Part shown: positions 31,679 through 41,493 of the stretch, piece after piece
How the letters are laid out: each line of letters starts with the position of its first letter
How positions within the stretch are numbered: position 1 is the stretch's first letter
Assembly (NCBI GenBank): GCA_949825045.1
Contig: OX463824.1
Coordinates: 33,140,001-33,204,000 of the forward strand
Source: Argyresthia goedartella
Lineage: Eukaryota > Arthropoda > Insecta > Lepidoptera > Argyresthiidae
Reading direction: 5' to 3'
Length of the DNA stretch: 64,000 nucleotides
Translations under genes and position numbers: made by a program
The notes under the pieces: model-generated
Databases searched by the model: none
The model's input: only the letters and a program-made list of their open reading frames with translations
What the model was told of the DNA's origin: nothing

Positions 31679-32096
31679 ATTTAAGCGTTATTATGTTTCG
31701 CGTAAACAAATGTGAGACAAGTAGGTAGTAAGTTAGTTACTAGGTAGATCGAGTTCAAAAACGGTCCGCGGCGCGGCTGCTGCAATGAGAAACCGCGTGG
31801 TTGAACAGCGTGGGGGGCGGGGGGTAAGGTACGGCTCACTAGTATGAATATTTTGAAAACTCTGAGTTTGCGGCTGATTTTCATAAACAATACATAAACT
31901 ATGGTGTGTATATGAGATAATAATAGCGGTATTATGAGGGAGAAATATGTGCATTTACCGAAAATTACGAGAAAACCCGGCCACTGTAATGGCGGACATG
32001 AATGAGTTGGCGTATCAATTTTATCAAAATTAGCGTGAAATATAAGAAAATTATGTATGAGTTGCGTGTGATGCGTTTTCTGAGGGAGTAGGTATT

Positions 32097-32110
32097 CGGC
32101 TCGAAGTCCA
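32097..32110 (-). promoter_or_regulatory. BEL-2 primer-binding site
   Basis: On the plus strand CGGCTCGAAGTCCA reads like a tRNA 3' end (T-loop TCGAA, terminal CCA); the element RNA carries its complement. It lies seven bases from the LTR at 32118. Confidence 0.65.
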
Positions 32111-32117
32111 AAACACT

Positions 32118-32482
32118 TGGGAGAAGGAAAAGTAAAGGAATGGTGGTACCTTACTTGCGCTGGTCTTCTACCCAGGAGATAGGTTATGATTTTCACATTA
32201 ATCCAAATAGGTTTTCACAAACATTACACTGCACCGGTGCTAGGTTAATAACACAATCACTAGGTGGCGTAATTAGCGTTTGTAGGAATTTTCTTGTGGG
32301 GAGCGTAGTGGTTTGCCCCTTATGCGCGCGCGTCTCGATCTGAATTGGTTCCGTCAGGAAAGGAACGAACGAAAGGATGCGAAAGGAAGAGTGAGTGTTT
32401 GAATGAGTGATGAATGCGTAGTGAGGGTAGCAGTACTTAAATAATACATAAATTGGTAATATTTTATATTTTGGCGAAGACA
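32118..32482 (-). repeat. BEL-2 5' LTR
   Basis: 365 bp, differing from 26839-27203 at only four visible positions; followed by the ATCAA duplication. Confidence 0.93.
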
Positions 32483-32487
32483 ATCAA

Positions 32488-33243
32488 AGAAAAAATTATC
32501 ATTTTCAAATATAGGAAACGTCAACAATATTATCAGGATTAATCTATAGAACCGTATTGCTAAGCCACAGCTTAAGAATGATTTCATTTAAATTCGTTTC
32601 AATAATACGATGAAATCAACTAGCTTTAAAACCGATACTACAACTTATAAACATCTCAACTAATCCATTGGAATTCAGTAAACTATCTTTTACTATTAAC
32701 AGTTTAAGATAATCGCCGTGAGTTGCAACCAATTACCCAAGTTAAAACACTACAAAGAATCTCGAATGTGTATCGAATACGCGAGTTATCCCACATCAGA
32801 AATTACTTTCATTGAGAAACCTTCGTTACCAACTTTATGAACAACCCTTACTCTCCCCTTACCAAATCATCCCAACCCTATACTTTAAGAACGCAGGAAC
32901 CAAAACAGAACCCTATGACGAATAGCTATTGCCTCGTCATACTGCTCTCAAAGATGAAACCAGGCGATCGGTTCAAACAATTATACGAACTGTCGTTTAT
33001 AAAAGTTTCTCATATAAAGGTAATCTACCACGGAAATCTAGTATGTTACAAATATTTCTTGGGTCTTTGGTGAACGGTCCTCATCAGACATCATAGTTCA
33101 GCAACAACATGAAAAGAAACACCGGTTAATAAACAATTCATAACAATACCGCATACATAAACCACAAACCAACAACCGGGATAATATTATATTATACTCC
33201 TAATGTATATTTATTTATAATTATTTAATATCAGACGAACTCC
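32488..33243 (-). other. Gypsy-1 3' untranslated region, right part
   Basis: AT-rich DNA between the integrase stop and the BEL-2 insertion. No env-like or other recognisable frame was found. Confidence 0.6.
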
Positions 33244-34587
33244 TCAACGCAGCACAAAGCGTTTTAAACGATTTGTGTTAACCATTACGCCCCGTGACCG
33301 TGAGTTCAGACGACGAATCAGCACATTATACCTCCCATTGATCTCAATGACCTTGTATGGTTCTTGATACAGACGTGCCAACTTCATACATCTTCCCGTT
33401 ATCCGCCTTGGTACGTATAACAAAACTAAGTCATTCACCCGGAACGATCTGGGTTTTGATCTCATATCGTAATACCGTTTATGTACACGCTGTGCGTTCG
33501 CAATATTCCCTAACGCCTTAGTCAGCAGCCTTCCCATACGATTTACCCTTTCATCTATCGTTTCGTCTAAACCAACTGCGTTTAATCCTAATGATCGATC
33601 CACCACTGAGCACGGTTCCCTACCAAATAAAATATTATACGGCGATACTTTCGTTGACGCCTGCACGCTAGTGTTATATGCATGTACTACCAAAGGTAAA
33701 ACTGAGCACCATTGCCTTTGATTACTACCTAAATATTTTGATAACATCGAAGTTAACGTTCTATTCATTCGTTCTACCAAACCGTTACTCTGTCGGTGAA
33801 ACGAACTTGTATGTATCATTTTAGCCCCAAACTGTTCTACCGTTTCTTTTACGATTCCCGCCGTAAAAACTGTACCTCTATCTGAAATAATTTCCCTAAT
33901 AGGCCCGATCCTACAGAAAACTTCCTCAACTAAATACCGCACTACATCTTCCGATGTAACCCTAGGTAACGCCTTACATATCGCAAACCGCGACGCATAC
34001 TCTACCGCGGCTATAATAAATCGGTTATCTCTCGACGAACGTGGAAACGCTCCTAACACGTCGATTCCTACCTTCTCAAAAATATCCGAGACCCTAATCG
34101 GCATCAAATCTGCTACGCTTTTAACTAATTTCCTTTCTTGACACGGCACGCACGAAGCTATATAACGCTCTATCTCCTTATCGGTTTTCGGCATGAAATA
34201 TTTCCACCGAAACCTCTTCAACGTCTTTGCGAGACCCAAATGACCTCCTGTCCACGCCTCATCACGTAATTCGTTCATTACATTTTGAAACAAAGACCTA
34301 GGCAATTCTAATACCTTCCTAATTTCTCCATCTCTACGTACGCTTTTATATAATAAATTATTTCTCAAACAAAAACCGCTACGCCACGCTTCCGGACGTT
34401 CGCTCAACCGCGTTAACCATCTACTACAAAATGAATCGTTCGCTTGATCCGCCTGTAACGACTCTACATGAATACTAAAAACTTCCAAACCATCATCATC
34501 AGGTTCAGAACGAAAAGAAGACTGAGGTCCTTCTGTTTCCCGTTTCCTCTCTTCCATTAGCGGATTCCTACTCAAAAAATCTGCCAC
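33244..34587 (-). CDS. Gypsy-1 integrase (with end of RNase H linker)
   Basis: The frame of 447 codons is uninterrupted. It opens with the RNase H end MADFLSRNP. It then has the zinc-binding module (GGHLGLAKTLKRFRWKYF, CVPCQERK; residues 125-165). The catalytic core follows (GIDVLGAFPRSS, ISDRGTVFTAG, SNGLVERMNRTL; residues 190-290, D-D-E all present), then LPLVVHAYNTSVQASTKVSPY and a C-terminal basic SH3-like part ending NTNRLKRFVLR. Integrase inserts the LTR cDNA into the host chromosome. It survives intact although the upstream reverse transcriptase is dead, so its integrity is probably chance. Confidence 0.88.
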   Translation of the reverse strand: MADFLSRNPLMEERKRETEGPQSSFRSEPDDDGLEVFSIHVESLQADQANDSFCSRWLTRLSERPEAWRSGFCLRNNLLYKSVRRDGEIRKVLELPRSLFQNVMNELRDEAWTGGHLGLAKTLKRFRWKYFMPKTDKEIERYIASCVPCQERKLVKSVADLMPIRVSDIFEKVGIDVLGAFPRSSRDNRFIIAAVEYASRFAICKALPRVTSEDVVRYLVEEVFCRIGPIREIISDRGTVFTAGIVKETVEQFGAKMIHTSSFHRQSNGLVERMNRTLTSMLSKYLGSNQRQWCSVLPLVVHAYNTSVQASTKVSPYNILFGREPCSVVDRSLGLNAVGLDETIDERVNRMGRLLTKALGNIANAQRVHKRYYDMRSKPRSFRVNDLVLLYVPRRITGRCMKLARLYQEPYKVIEINGRYNVLIRRLNSRSRGVMVNTNRLKRFVLR

Positions 34588-34605
34588 TACATTGCTTTTC
34601 CCCGA

Positions 34606-35160
34606 TCAATGAACTATCTCGAAATTCCATTCTTGTATCGCTAACGCCCATCGCGTTAACCTACCAGACATATCTTTTTTCGACTGGAACCAACATAACG
34701 CGCTATGGTCTGTAACAACCTGAAAATACGATCCCCAAAGATAATGCCTATAGTGCCTTAACGCCCATACTAACCCCAGACGCTCTTTCTCCGTCGTACT
34801 ATATTTTTTCTCCGCATCCGTTAACTTCCTAGACGCACAGGCAACCGGACTCATTTTTTCAACGCCCTGCATCAACACTGCAGCTAACGCCTCGTTAGAC
34901 GCATCCACATAAACCCTCGTAGTAACCGACTTATCCCTCGAATAATAGGAAAGTATTGGCGCACTACACATAACCTTCTTAATATAATCGAACGAATTCT
35001 GCGATTCTTCATTCCATTGAAACTTTACCCCCTTTTTCAATAATTTAGTGAGAGGTAACGATATTCTCGCAAAATTGGATATAAATTTTCTATAATAACA
35101 AAGTAAACCTAATAATTGTTTCACATCCTTCGCAGATGTGGGAGTTGGAACCTGTTGCAT
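34606..35160 (-). pseudogene. Gypsy-1 reverse transcriptase connection and RNase H
   Basis: The frame holds KDVKQLLGLLCYYRKFISNFARIS (reverse-transcriptase end), then TTRVYVDASNEALAAVLMQ, SRKLTDAEKKYSTTEKERLGLVWAL and TDHSALCWFQ, the gypsy RNase H with its D-E-D residues. A short break separates it from the integrase frame, and another from the reverse transcriptase upstream. Confidence 0.87.
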
Positions 35161-35259
35161 AGCTTTCAGCTTTTTCTAACTAGGTTTTACTCCTACATTC
35201 GAGATTAGATAACCTAGCATCTCAATCTCGCAAAAACCGAATTTACATTTGTATGGCTT

Positions 35260-36255
35260 TTAGGTCAAGTTCGCTTCTCTAAACCGCCCAAAAACTTTCT
35301 GCAACGTATCGGTAAACTCCTCGAACGTTCTACCATACACAATTACATTGTCTACGTAAACCATAACCCCTTTAAATCTTAAATCCGCTAAAACTTTATC
35401 CATCATCCGTTGGAAAACTGCTTGACTCGTTGCCAAACCGAACGGAACAACATTAAATTCATAAAGACCCGTGGTCGTGACGAAAGCCGTTTTATGCCTA
35501 CCTTCCGTAATAACCGTCTGCCAATAACCTGAATTGAGATCTAACTCCGCAAAATACTTGGCCCCGGCCAAACTAACGACAATGTCTTCTATCCGCGGAA
35601 TAGGATAACTATCCCTACAAATTTTCTTATTTAATTTCCGATAATCTACACAAAACCTCCATGAATTATCGGGCTTTTTAATTAACACAACGGGCGCAGC
35701 ATAAGAACTAGTGGATTCCCTAATAACACCTAGTTTCAATATCTCTGCGACCTGCTCCTCAATAATTTCTCGTTGCACCGGTGAAACGCGATACGGGTGA
35801 CAATGAACCGGCTCTTCATCATAAGTCTTAATATCGACCGACAATATTTCCGACCTACCTAACTGGTCAGTTGCAAACGCAAATCTATCCGCATTCCTAT
35901 CCAACAACGCCAATAATACCTGCCTATCATTCCTACATAAATCATCATTTACGATAAACCGTTTATTTTCTACCCCAAACGCAAATTCGCTCGAATCCGA
36001 TAACCTCGAGAAATAAACGTAATCGCCCTTTCTTAACTCCTGAAAGTCGATAAAATCTATCACGTCACGATCCTCGATAACCTTGGTTTCCCCGAAGTTC
36101 ACTTGTTTCCTTCTAGAACCGTCTAGAAAGTCCGACCCTATCTTTTGTTTTGAAAGAATCCCTACGCACATGACATTTCGTTTTACCGGTGTTGTGTTTT
36201 GTTTCGTATGGAAATTATTGAAAAACGGTATTTTCCCTGGAAAAAACACAAACAA
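35260..36255 (-). pseudogene. Gypsy-1 reverse transcriptase with altered catalytic box
   Basis: The frame holds the gypsy reverse transcriptase: VHCHPYRVSPVQREIIEEQV, LIKKPDNSWRFCVDYRKLN, YPIPRIEDIVVSLAGAKYF, AELDLNSGYWQ, TGLYEFNVVPFGLATSQAVF, then YVDNVIVYG. The last box is normally YVDD or YLDD; at 35347-35358 the second Asp codon reads AAT (Asn), which should abolish catalysis. A frameshift at about 35260 ends the frame. The protein would have copied Gypsy-1 RNA into cDNA in the cytoplasmic particle. Confidence 0.9.
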
Positions 36256-36530
36256 GAATGAACAAAATCAATATTCATACCGTTCTTTACTAACAAATCC
36301 ACCCCTAAAATAATGCTACAATTTAAATCAGTTATTACTAAAAATTCCTGTGAAAAGTTAAAATTGTCCAAACTAAAATCTATAACACATTTCCCTACAA
36401 TTTGCAATAAACTTCCATTTACCGCCTTAACACGTCTCTTCTCTTCTTGCATACATCTCGCACCCACTTGATCTGCAACGGTTGGGCTGATGCATGAAGC
36501 CTTAGCGCCTGTATCTAAAAGAGCTACCAC
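36183..36530 (-). pseudogene. Gypsy-1 protease
   Basis: ALLDTGAKASCIS near residue 3 is the retropepsin active site; CSIILGVDLLVKNGMNIDF is the conserved C-terminal ILG-D segment. The frame overlaps and is out of frame with the reverse-transcriptase ORF. It would cleave gag-pol in the immature particle. Confidence 0.87.
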
Positions 36531-36559
36531 GTTTACACTAGAAGAATGAAATAAAACTA

Positions 36560-36828
36560 CACCTGCTGATCCGCCTCGTCTGCGACGATCTTCCCCAAGT
36601 TAAAGTTCATTGGTCGTTTCGCTTCCGTGCTACGCTGCTGAGCTCGTCTGAGGCCCTCATCCCACAGGTCAGCCTGGTCACCGCTATCGGCCTCTAGCGA
36701 CGACGCATTGTAAAATCCGCTTGCCTAGGACGCAAATTATAATTATTAGTACTAGGTCTAATATGTGGTTCCTGACCACTTGACGACGGCGAAACATTCG
36801 GCGTTTGTCGTGGGTCTTGAGTAGGGCT
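36560..36828 (-). pseudogene. Gypsy-1 gag, C-terminal part
   Basis: The text TQDPRQTPNVSPSSSGQEPH then NNYNLRPRQADFTMRRR is read in one frame. It joins in frame, once the TTGAT duplication is allowed for, to the gag piece beyond the LINE at 41494. A stop follows at about 36698. Confidence 0.65.
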
Positions 36829-36858
36829 TTGATGGCCCTCTCGCAGCTGTCCCCCTCA

Positions 36859-37719
36859 ATGCCTGAACCGGCGGATGTAATCTCGCTAAATAAATTTGAG
36901 GTTTTATTTGATCGCAAAATGGAGCAAATGAAGTCTACGCTTACTGAGATTATGAAGATTGAGATCGCTCAAGCCATGAGCTCGTTATCGGCTGAGTTAC
37001 AAGTGCTGAATTCTAAGTTATCCTCGCTCGACTCAAGAATCCATAAGGTTGAGAGCGAAAATCTAGCTTTGCGGTGCGAGCTGGAGGAGCTGAAAGGGCA
37101 GTTGAAACCGTCGGCTGTGGCTGAACTTCAAGAGACCGTTATGGAGCTGAAGGCCGAAGTGAAACAGCGCGACCAGCAGGCTCTGCTCAATGACTTAGAA
37201 CTCACTTGTGTTCCGGAGTATGAGGCCGAGTCTGTTATCCACATCGTGACTGCTGCGGCGATGAAGCTCGGCGTGAAGTTAGATGAGCGAGACGTGGTCT
37301 ACGCGACACGCGTCGGAGCCCCTCGCGTGGAGGGTACACCGGCAACAGCAGCAGCGGCGGTGGCGAGCGGCCCACCCCGGAGGGACAGGCCTCGGCCCAT
37401 AGTCGTGCGGCTGGCGCGGCGTTCCGTTCGCGACGAGCTGCTGAAGGGCGCGAAGGTGCGGCGCGGCACCACCACTGACGGCCTTGGCCTGCCGCCTCAC
37501 GCTCCGCAGAAAATGCACGTGAATGAGCGCCTCACGAGAGAAAACCGGGTCCTGTTTGCCAAAGCCCGTGAATTGGGGAAGCAGGGTTGGCAATTTATAT
37601 GGACCAGGGATGGTCTCGTGCAAGCCAGAGAGTCCAAGTCAGCTAAAATACAATACATCCGATGCGAGGCTGATTTGAAGCGTGTTTTTGCCGACATCCC
37701 ATGTTCTAACACAAAGTAA
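36859..37719 (+). CDS. LINE ORF1 protein (coiled coil plus FP25K-like C-terminal domain)
   Basis: The ATG at 36859 is chosen because the open frame upstream of 36834 belongs to the target. Residues about 10-110 have regular leucine/hydrophobic spacing with many Glu and Lys (SSLDSRIHKVESENLALRCE, VAELQETVMELKAEV), a coiled coil expected to trimerise or dimerise. The second half (RDVVYATRVGAPR, PRPIVVRLARRSVRDELLK, HVNERLTRENRVLFAKAREL, WQFIWTRDGLVQARE) resembles the baculovirus FP25K-like domain common in ORF1 of insect CR1/Jockey-type LINEs. The role is RNA binding in the retrotransposition particle. The frame is uninterrupted and GC-rich in the middle. The N-terminus is probably lost by 5' truncation. 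Confidence 0.8.
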   Translation: MPEPADVISLNKFEVLFDRKMEQMKSTLTEIMKIEIAQAMSSLSAELQVLNSKLSSLDSRIHKVESENLALRCELEELKGQLKPSAVAELQETVMELKAEVKQRDQQALLNDLELTCVPEYEAESVIHIVTAAAMKLGVKLDERDVVYATRVGAPRVEGTPATAAAAVASGPPRRDRPRPIVVRLARRSVRDELLKGAKVRRGTTTDGLGLPPHAPQKMHVNERLTRENRVLFAKARELGKQGWQFIWTRDGLVQARESKSAKIQYIRCEADLKRVFADIPCSNTK

Positions 37720-38184
37720 CGAGCTTACTGTATTGTTGCTTTCACAGAATTGTTTACTTTGCACTATCTCAAAACACATTTTTGTTATTTACGTACTTGT
37801 ACTTTTATCTCAATGTCAATGTCCTTCATTTCACAAACATTCTTCCATTTTACTCTTAGGTTTCATTGTTATTTGTAACCAGTCACTTTGTTATACGATT
37901 GCCGACCCAACAATTTCCTTCTTATATAGTTTTACGCTGTATTGTACCGACGGCACCATGTGGTGTGCGTACGCGGCGGCTAATGGGCTTGTTGTGACTC
38001 ATGCAAAACTGGTTTCTGGGCAAGTTACGCAGCTCATACACAACACTTCTATTATTTCTATTTGCACACTCAAATCACGCTTACAAAATTATGTTACTAC
38101 TATCTATTTATTGTACTATAGTTTACTTATTCGTATTATTTTATCAATATCCGTCTTTTACCGATTTGCGCAGGATTGCTTTAA
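37720..38184 (+). other. Spacer between LINE ORF1 and ORF2
   Basis: About 465 bases with an accidental 173-codon hydrophobic frame (37682-38203) overlapping ORF1 and ORF2. That frame is rich in Leu/Ser/Tyr and shows no conserved motif. Nothing else is seen. Confidence 0.5.
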
Positions 38185-41046
38185 CTATCAAATACAGAGC
38201 TGACTAACAAACATATCAAAATTTCATTGTGGAACGCGGGATCTTTGAACACAGGGCACGATGAGCTCACAGTGGCTATGCTGCAGAGATCACCCGATAT
38301 CTTAGCGGTGAACGAGACTTGGCTTAGGGACGGCGAGGTGGGGCGCGCACCGGTGATACCGGGATACAGATTACGTCATCTGGCCCGCCCGCTCGATGTT
38401 AGACAGGCTCGCAGCGGTGGTGTCGCATTTTACATTAAGCTAGGTTTAAAAGCAAGGGCCTACCCTCACCCGCTATCAGAGTCTAAAGTCGAGCAAATGT
38501 GGCTTTCCTTAAATGTAAATTCAACTAAAATTATTATAGGTACAGCATATCGACCGCAGTGGATGAAAGTAGACGACTTTTTGGATGCACTTACAGACTC
38601 CATTACATCATTTTCGAGATTTGATCGTATAGTTCTAACTGGCGATTTCAATATTGATTTATGTGATTATGACAACATAATGACTCGTAAGTTGCGGCAG
38701 TTTCTCGAGTACACGAAACTGGTAAACTGTGTAGCGGAGCCAACGCATTTTACCGATACTAGCGCAACATTGATCGATCTTGTCTGCACAAATGCACATG
38801 TGGCTGGAGTTTCCGTTGAGCATATGCCAGATCTCGGTGCACATGCTTTCGTTACAGTGGAATTAAAGTTAAAAAGGGATAAATATCAACCGCGTAAGAT
38901 TACGTACAGACCTCTAAAAGATATTGATATGCCGTGTTTCAACGACTATTTAAATAAATTTAATTGGGACGCTATCTTGGAACATACAAATGTTGATCTT
39001 ATGTTAGATGCTTTTGAAAAATGCATTATTGAGTTGTTTGACAAATTTGCCCCTTTAAAAACAATGGTTATAAAGAATAAACCCATGCCATGGTTGACCA
39101 GCAATGTCAGGTACATGATGAAGCTTCGTAACAAGGCTCACGACCGTTATAAGCAGTCAAAATCTGAATCTCATCGGCAAGAATATAAGTCACTAAAACA
39201 TTTAGTTAATACTAGTTTATTCGCGGAGAAGAAAGCATTTTTCGACGAAAATATTAACAAAAACTTCCATAACCCTAAATTATTGTGGAAAAAACTTAGA
39301 GATACTACATTACCAAATTTCAAGAAAACTAATGATATTCCTGATAACATTGGGACTCCCGACGAAATGAATATGCACTTTTTAAATATTCCAGGGGTCA
39401 ACTCTGTTAAGATTTCAGATCTCACTTTCTTTGAGTTTCACAGACATGGCCCTGCTGTCTTCCAGCTTCAACCAGTAAATGAGCATGCTATCGGTAAAAT
39501 AATTTGCAAAATGAGTTCTAACGCTTGTGGTGCTGATCACATTACCATGAGCATGATAATACTGACGTTACCGCAAACTCTTAAAATTATCACCAGTATT
39601 GTAAACAAATCTCTTACTACGGCCACTTTCCCCACTCACTGGAAGAATGCTGTCGTGCGGCCGATCCCAAAAAATAATTATCCACAACGTGTATCCGACT
39701 TGCGTCCTATCAGCATTCTTCCGTATTTATCTAAGATTCTTGAAAAGATTGTTTATAATCAGGTCGTCTCATTTGCGGAAATAAACCATATATTACCCAA
39801 GCTACAGTCTGGATTTAGAAAGAACCGGAGTACCACGACTGCCCTGCTTGATGTCGTAGATAATATACTTGCGGCTCAAGATACCGGAAATGGCACTATC
39901 CTAACCCTCTTAGATTTTTCTAGGGCTTTTGACTCAATCAATTCGTGTATGTTGCTTTCTAAACTTAGTTATTATGGGTTTGACACGGCCGCGGTGAGAT
40001 GGTTCGAAAGTTACCTTACGAATCGTAGTCAGCAGGTGGTTTTAAGGAAGAATGATGGCTCCTGTGATGAATCGCAAATCACCTGTACTGATAGGGGTGT
40101 CCCCCAAGGCACCATATTGGGGCCTCTATTATTTATTATTTACAGTGCTGATATCATAAAATGCATTACTCATTGCAAATATCACATTTATGCAGATGAC
40201 CTACAAATTTATACTGATTTAAATAATGACAATTTTAATGACAATGTTATCCATATTAATAATGATTTAGATAGGGTGGGCGCCTGGGCTGTTAGGAACG
40301 CTTTGGTCCTGAACCCAGCTAAGTCAAAATACATGATTTTAGGATCAAAAAATCAAATCAAGACACTTACAAACCTAAACCCACAAATTTCAATCGCGGG
40401 TGTCTTGGTTGAGCGTGTAAATGAGGCTCGCAACCTTGGACTTATAATGGACCAAGAGCTTCGCTTTGAGAAACATGTTCTTGAAATGGTCAAGAACTGT
40501 TTCTATAGGCTTAGTATATTATATAAGATAAGATGCTTTCTAAGCGAGCAAATGCGCATCTCGCTGTGCGAGTCCTTGGTCTTATCAAAGCTAAATTATG
40601 GCATATCAGTATATGGACCCTGTCTTTTCAAACGAACTCAACGGCTGGTCCAAAGGGTTCAAAATGCATGTGCGAGATTTTGTTTCCTTATTCCTTCACG
40701 CGGGCACGTAACACCCTTCCTTAACAATGCCAACATACTTAAGATAGCCGGCAGACGGGACCTTCATCTGGCCTCGCTCCTATTTGGTGTAATAAAGCGC
40801 AAAACGCCCGACTATCTATACGAAAAACTTACCTGGCGACATCCACACCATCACCAGCCTAGGACCACCTCGAGCCTACTGTTGATCCCCCGTCACGGGT
40901 CTGCTGCTTTTCGGGGCAGTTTCAGATATTTGGCTACGAAGTGCTGGAACAATTTGCCGCCACCAATCCGTGATCTAATGTCTATAGCTCATTTTAAAAT
41001 AATGTGTAAAAAACATTTTTTAACACTTCAAAAGTCAAGTGTTTGA
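38185..41046 (+). CDS. LINE ORF2: APE endonuclease and reverse transcriptase
   Basis: The frame opens after a TAA at 38182. No ATG precedes the conserved opening KISLWNAGSLNT; 38227 is TTG. A non-AUG or coupled start is therefore likely. Endonuclease: LAVNETWLRDG, GTAYRPQWMK, LTGDFNIDLCDYD, SATLIDLVCTN, PDLGAHAFV (residues about 30-215). Reverse transcriptase: SDLRPISILPYLSKILEKIV, LDFSRAFDSINSCMLLSKL, RGVPQGTILGPLLFI, catalytic YADDLQIY at 40189-40212, thumb RNLGLIMDQELRFEKHV. The C-terminal part contains ILYKIRCF, LSKLNYGISVYGPC and a region ending FKIMCKKHFLTLQ. Length is about 954 codons, normal for the group. The enzyme nicks the target and primes reverse transcription of its RNA there. 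No stops or frameshifts were seen. Confidence 0.9.
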   Translation, partial: LSNTELTNKHIKISLWNAGSLNTGHDELTVAMLQRSPDILAVNETWLRDGEVGRAPVIPGYRLRHLARPLDVRQARSGGVAFYIKLGLKARAYPHPLSESKVEQMWLSLNVNSTKIIIGTAYRPQWMKVDDFLDALTDSITSFSRFDRIVLTGDFNIDLCDYDNIMTRKLRQFLEYTKLVNCVAEPTHFTDTSATLIDLVCTNAHVAGVSVEHMPDLGAHAFVTVELKLKRDKYQPRKITYRPLKDIDMPCFNDYLNKFNWDAILEHTNVDLMLDAFEKCIIELFDKFAPLKTMVIKNKPMPWLTSNVRYMMKLRNKAHDRYKQSKSESHRQEYKSLKHLVNTSLFAEKKAFFDENINKNFHNPKLLWKKLRDTTLPNFKKTNDIPDNIGTPDEMNMHFLNIPGVNSVKISDLTFFEFHRHGPAVFQLQPVNEHAIGKIICKMSSNACGADHITMSMIILTLPQTLKIITSIVNKSLTTATFPTHWKNAVVRPIPKNNYPQRVSDLRPISILPYLSKILEKIVYNQVVSFAEINHILPKLQSGFRKNRSTTTALLDVVDNILAAQDTGNGTILTLLDFSRAFDSINSCMLLSKLSYYGFDTAAVRWFESYLTNRSQQVVLRKNDGSCDESQITCTDRGVPQGTILGPLLFIIYSADIIKCITHCKYHIYADDLQIYTDLNNDNFNDNVIHINNDLDRVGAWAVRNALVLNPAKSKYMILGSKNQIKTLTNLNPQISIAGVLVERVNEARNLGLIMDQELRFEKHVLEMVKNCFYRLSILYKIRCFLSEQMRISLCESLVLSKLNYGISVYGPCLFKRTQRLVQRVQNACARFCFLIPSRGHVTPFLNNANILKIAGRRDLHLASLLFGVIKRKTPDYLYEKLTWRHPHHHQPRTTSSLLLIPRHGSAAFRGSFRYLATKCWNNLPPPIRDLMSIAHFKIMCKKHFLTLQKSSV

Positions 41047-41310
41047 CTCGGTTCCGGTGAGCTCTCACGTTACTCGCGTTACTCGTGTTTTGTTTTATAA
41101 TGTTACCCTGTGGTTTTAAAGTCGGATGATACTGATACTTTTATGTACTTTATATATTTTCACAATGCACACAAGTTATTTTTGTTTATTCATTTATTTA
41201 TTTCACTCTCTACGTAGGAATTTATATGTTGTTTTAATAAAATAGGTTATATAACACCCATCCATATATAATACCCACGCACGATATTTAGGTGCCGACA
41301 GAATATCAGC

Positions 41311-41339
41311 GCTGCGGGACTTGCTGCAAGTCCCGCAGC
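41311..41339 (+). other. Perfect 13-bp hairpin in the LINE 3' UTR
   Basis: GCTGCGGGACTTG pairs with CAAGTCCCGCAGC around a CTG loop. It lies 265 bases after the ORF2 stop and about 120 before the tail, a position suited to recognition by the element's reverse transcriptase. Confidence 0.7.
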
Positions 41340-41462
41340 ACATGCTGAGTCGGAACCCATTCGCTGTTGCGGTGCACACCGCATGGGGAATCTGGTCATT
41401 TTTGCTTTTTTTTACTTTTTTGTGAACCATACCTGTGTGTCTTAACAGTGAATAAACGGATT

Positions 41463-41488
41463 CTTATCTTATCTTATCTTATCTTATC
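41463..41488 (+). repeat. LINE (TTATC)n tail
   Basis: Five TTATC-type units end the element directly before the TTGAT target duplication. Confidence 0.85.
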
Positions 41489-41493
41489 TTGAT

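Larger units (their letters stand above)
26839..32482 (-). mobile_element. BEL/Pao retrotransposon BEL-2 with internal deletion
   Basis: Two 365-bp LTRs (26839-27203 and 32118-32482) differ at four positions that I could see (about 1.1%). ATCAA flanks the element at 26834-26838 and 32483-32487. A tRNA-like primer site lies seven bases inside the 5' LTR. The body encodes gag, protease and reverse transcriptase in one frame of 1,032 codons, then a deletion that removes the rest of reverse transcriptase and RNase H, then integrase. It is the youngest-looking LTR element here by LTR identity, which agrees with its nested position. It needs help in trans to move. Confidence 0.94.
36834..41488 (+). 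mobile_element. CR1/Jockey-type LINE with long intact ORF2, inserted in the Gypsy-1 gag
   Basis: TTGAT occurs at 36829-36833 and 41489-41493, and the gag reading of Gypsy-1 is continuous when the element is removed. It carries ORF1 (36859-37719), a spacer, ORF2 (38185-41046), a 3' UTR with a 13-bp hairpin, AATAAA at about 41450, and a (TTATC)n tail. The short 5' leader (about 25 bases before the first usable ATG) and the absence of an N-terminal zinc or PHD region in ORF1 suggest 5' truncation. Among the LINE copies here it is the only one with an unbroken endonuclease-reverse transcriptase frame. Confidence 0.9.

Noticed and set aside
32488..33243. An env gene for Gypsy-1 between integrase and the 3' LTR
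   Set aside because: No open frame of suitable length, signal peptide or membrane segment exists there, even after removing BEL-2.
37682..38203. A 173-codon open frame between the LINE ORFs
   Set aside because: It overlaps both ORFs in another frame, has no conserved motif and looks like a chance hydrophobic frame in the spacer.
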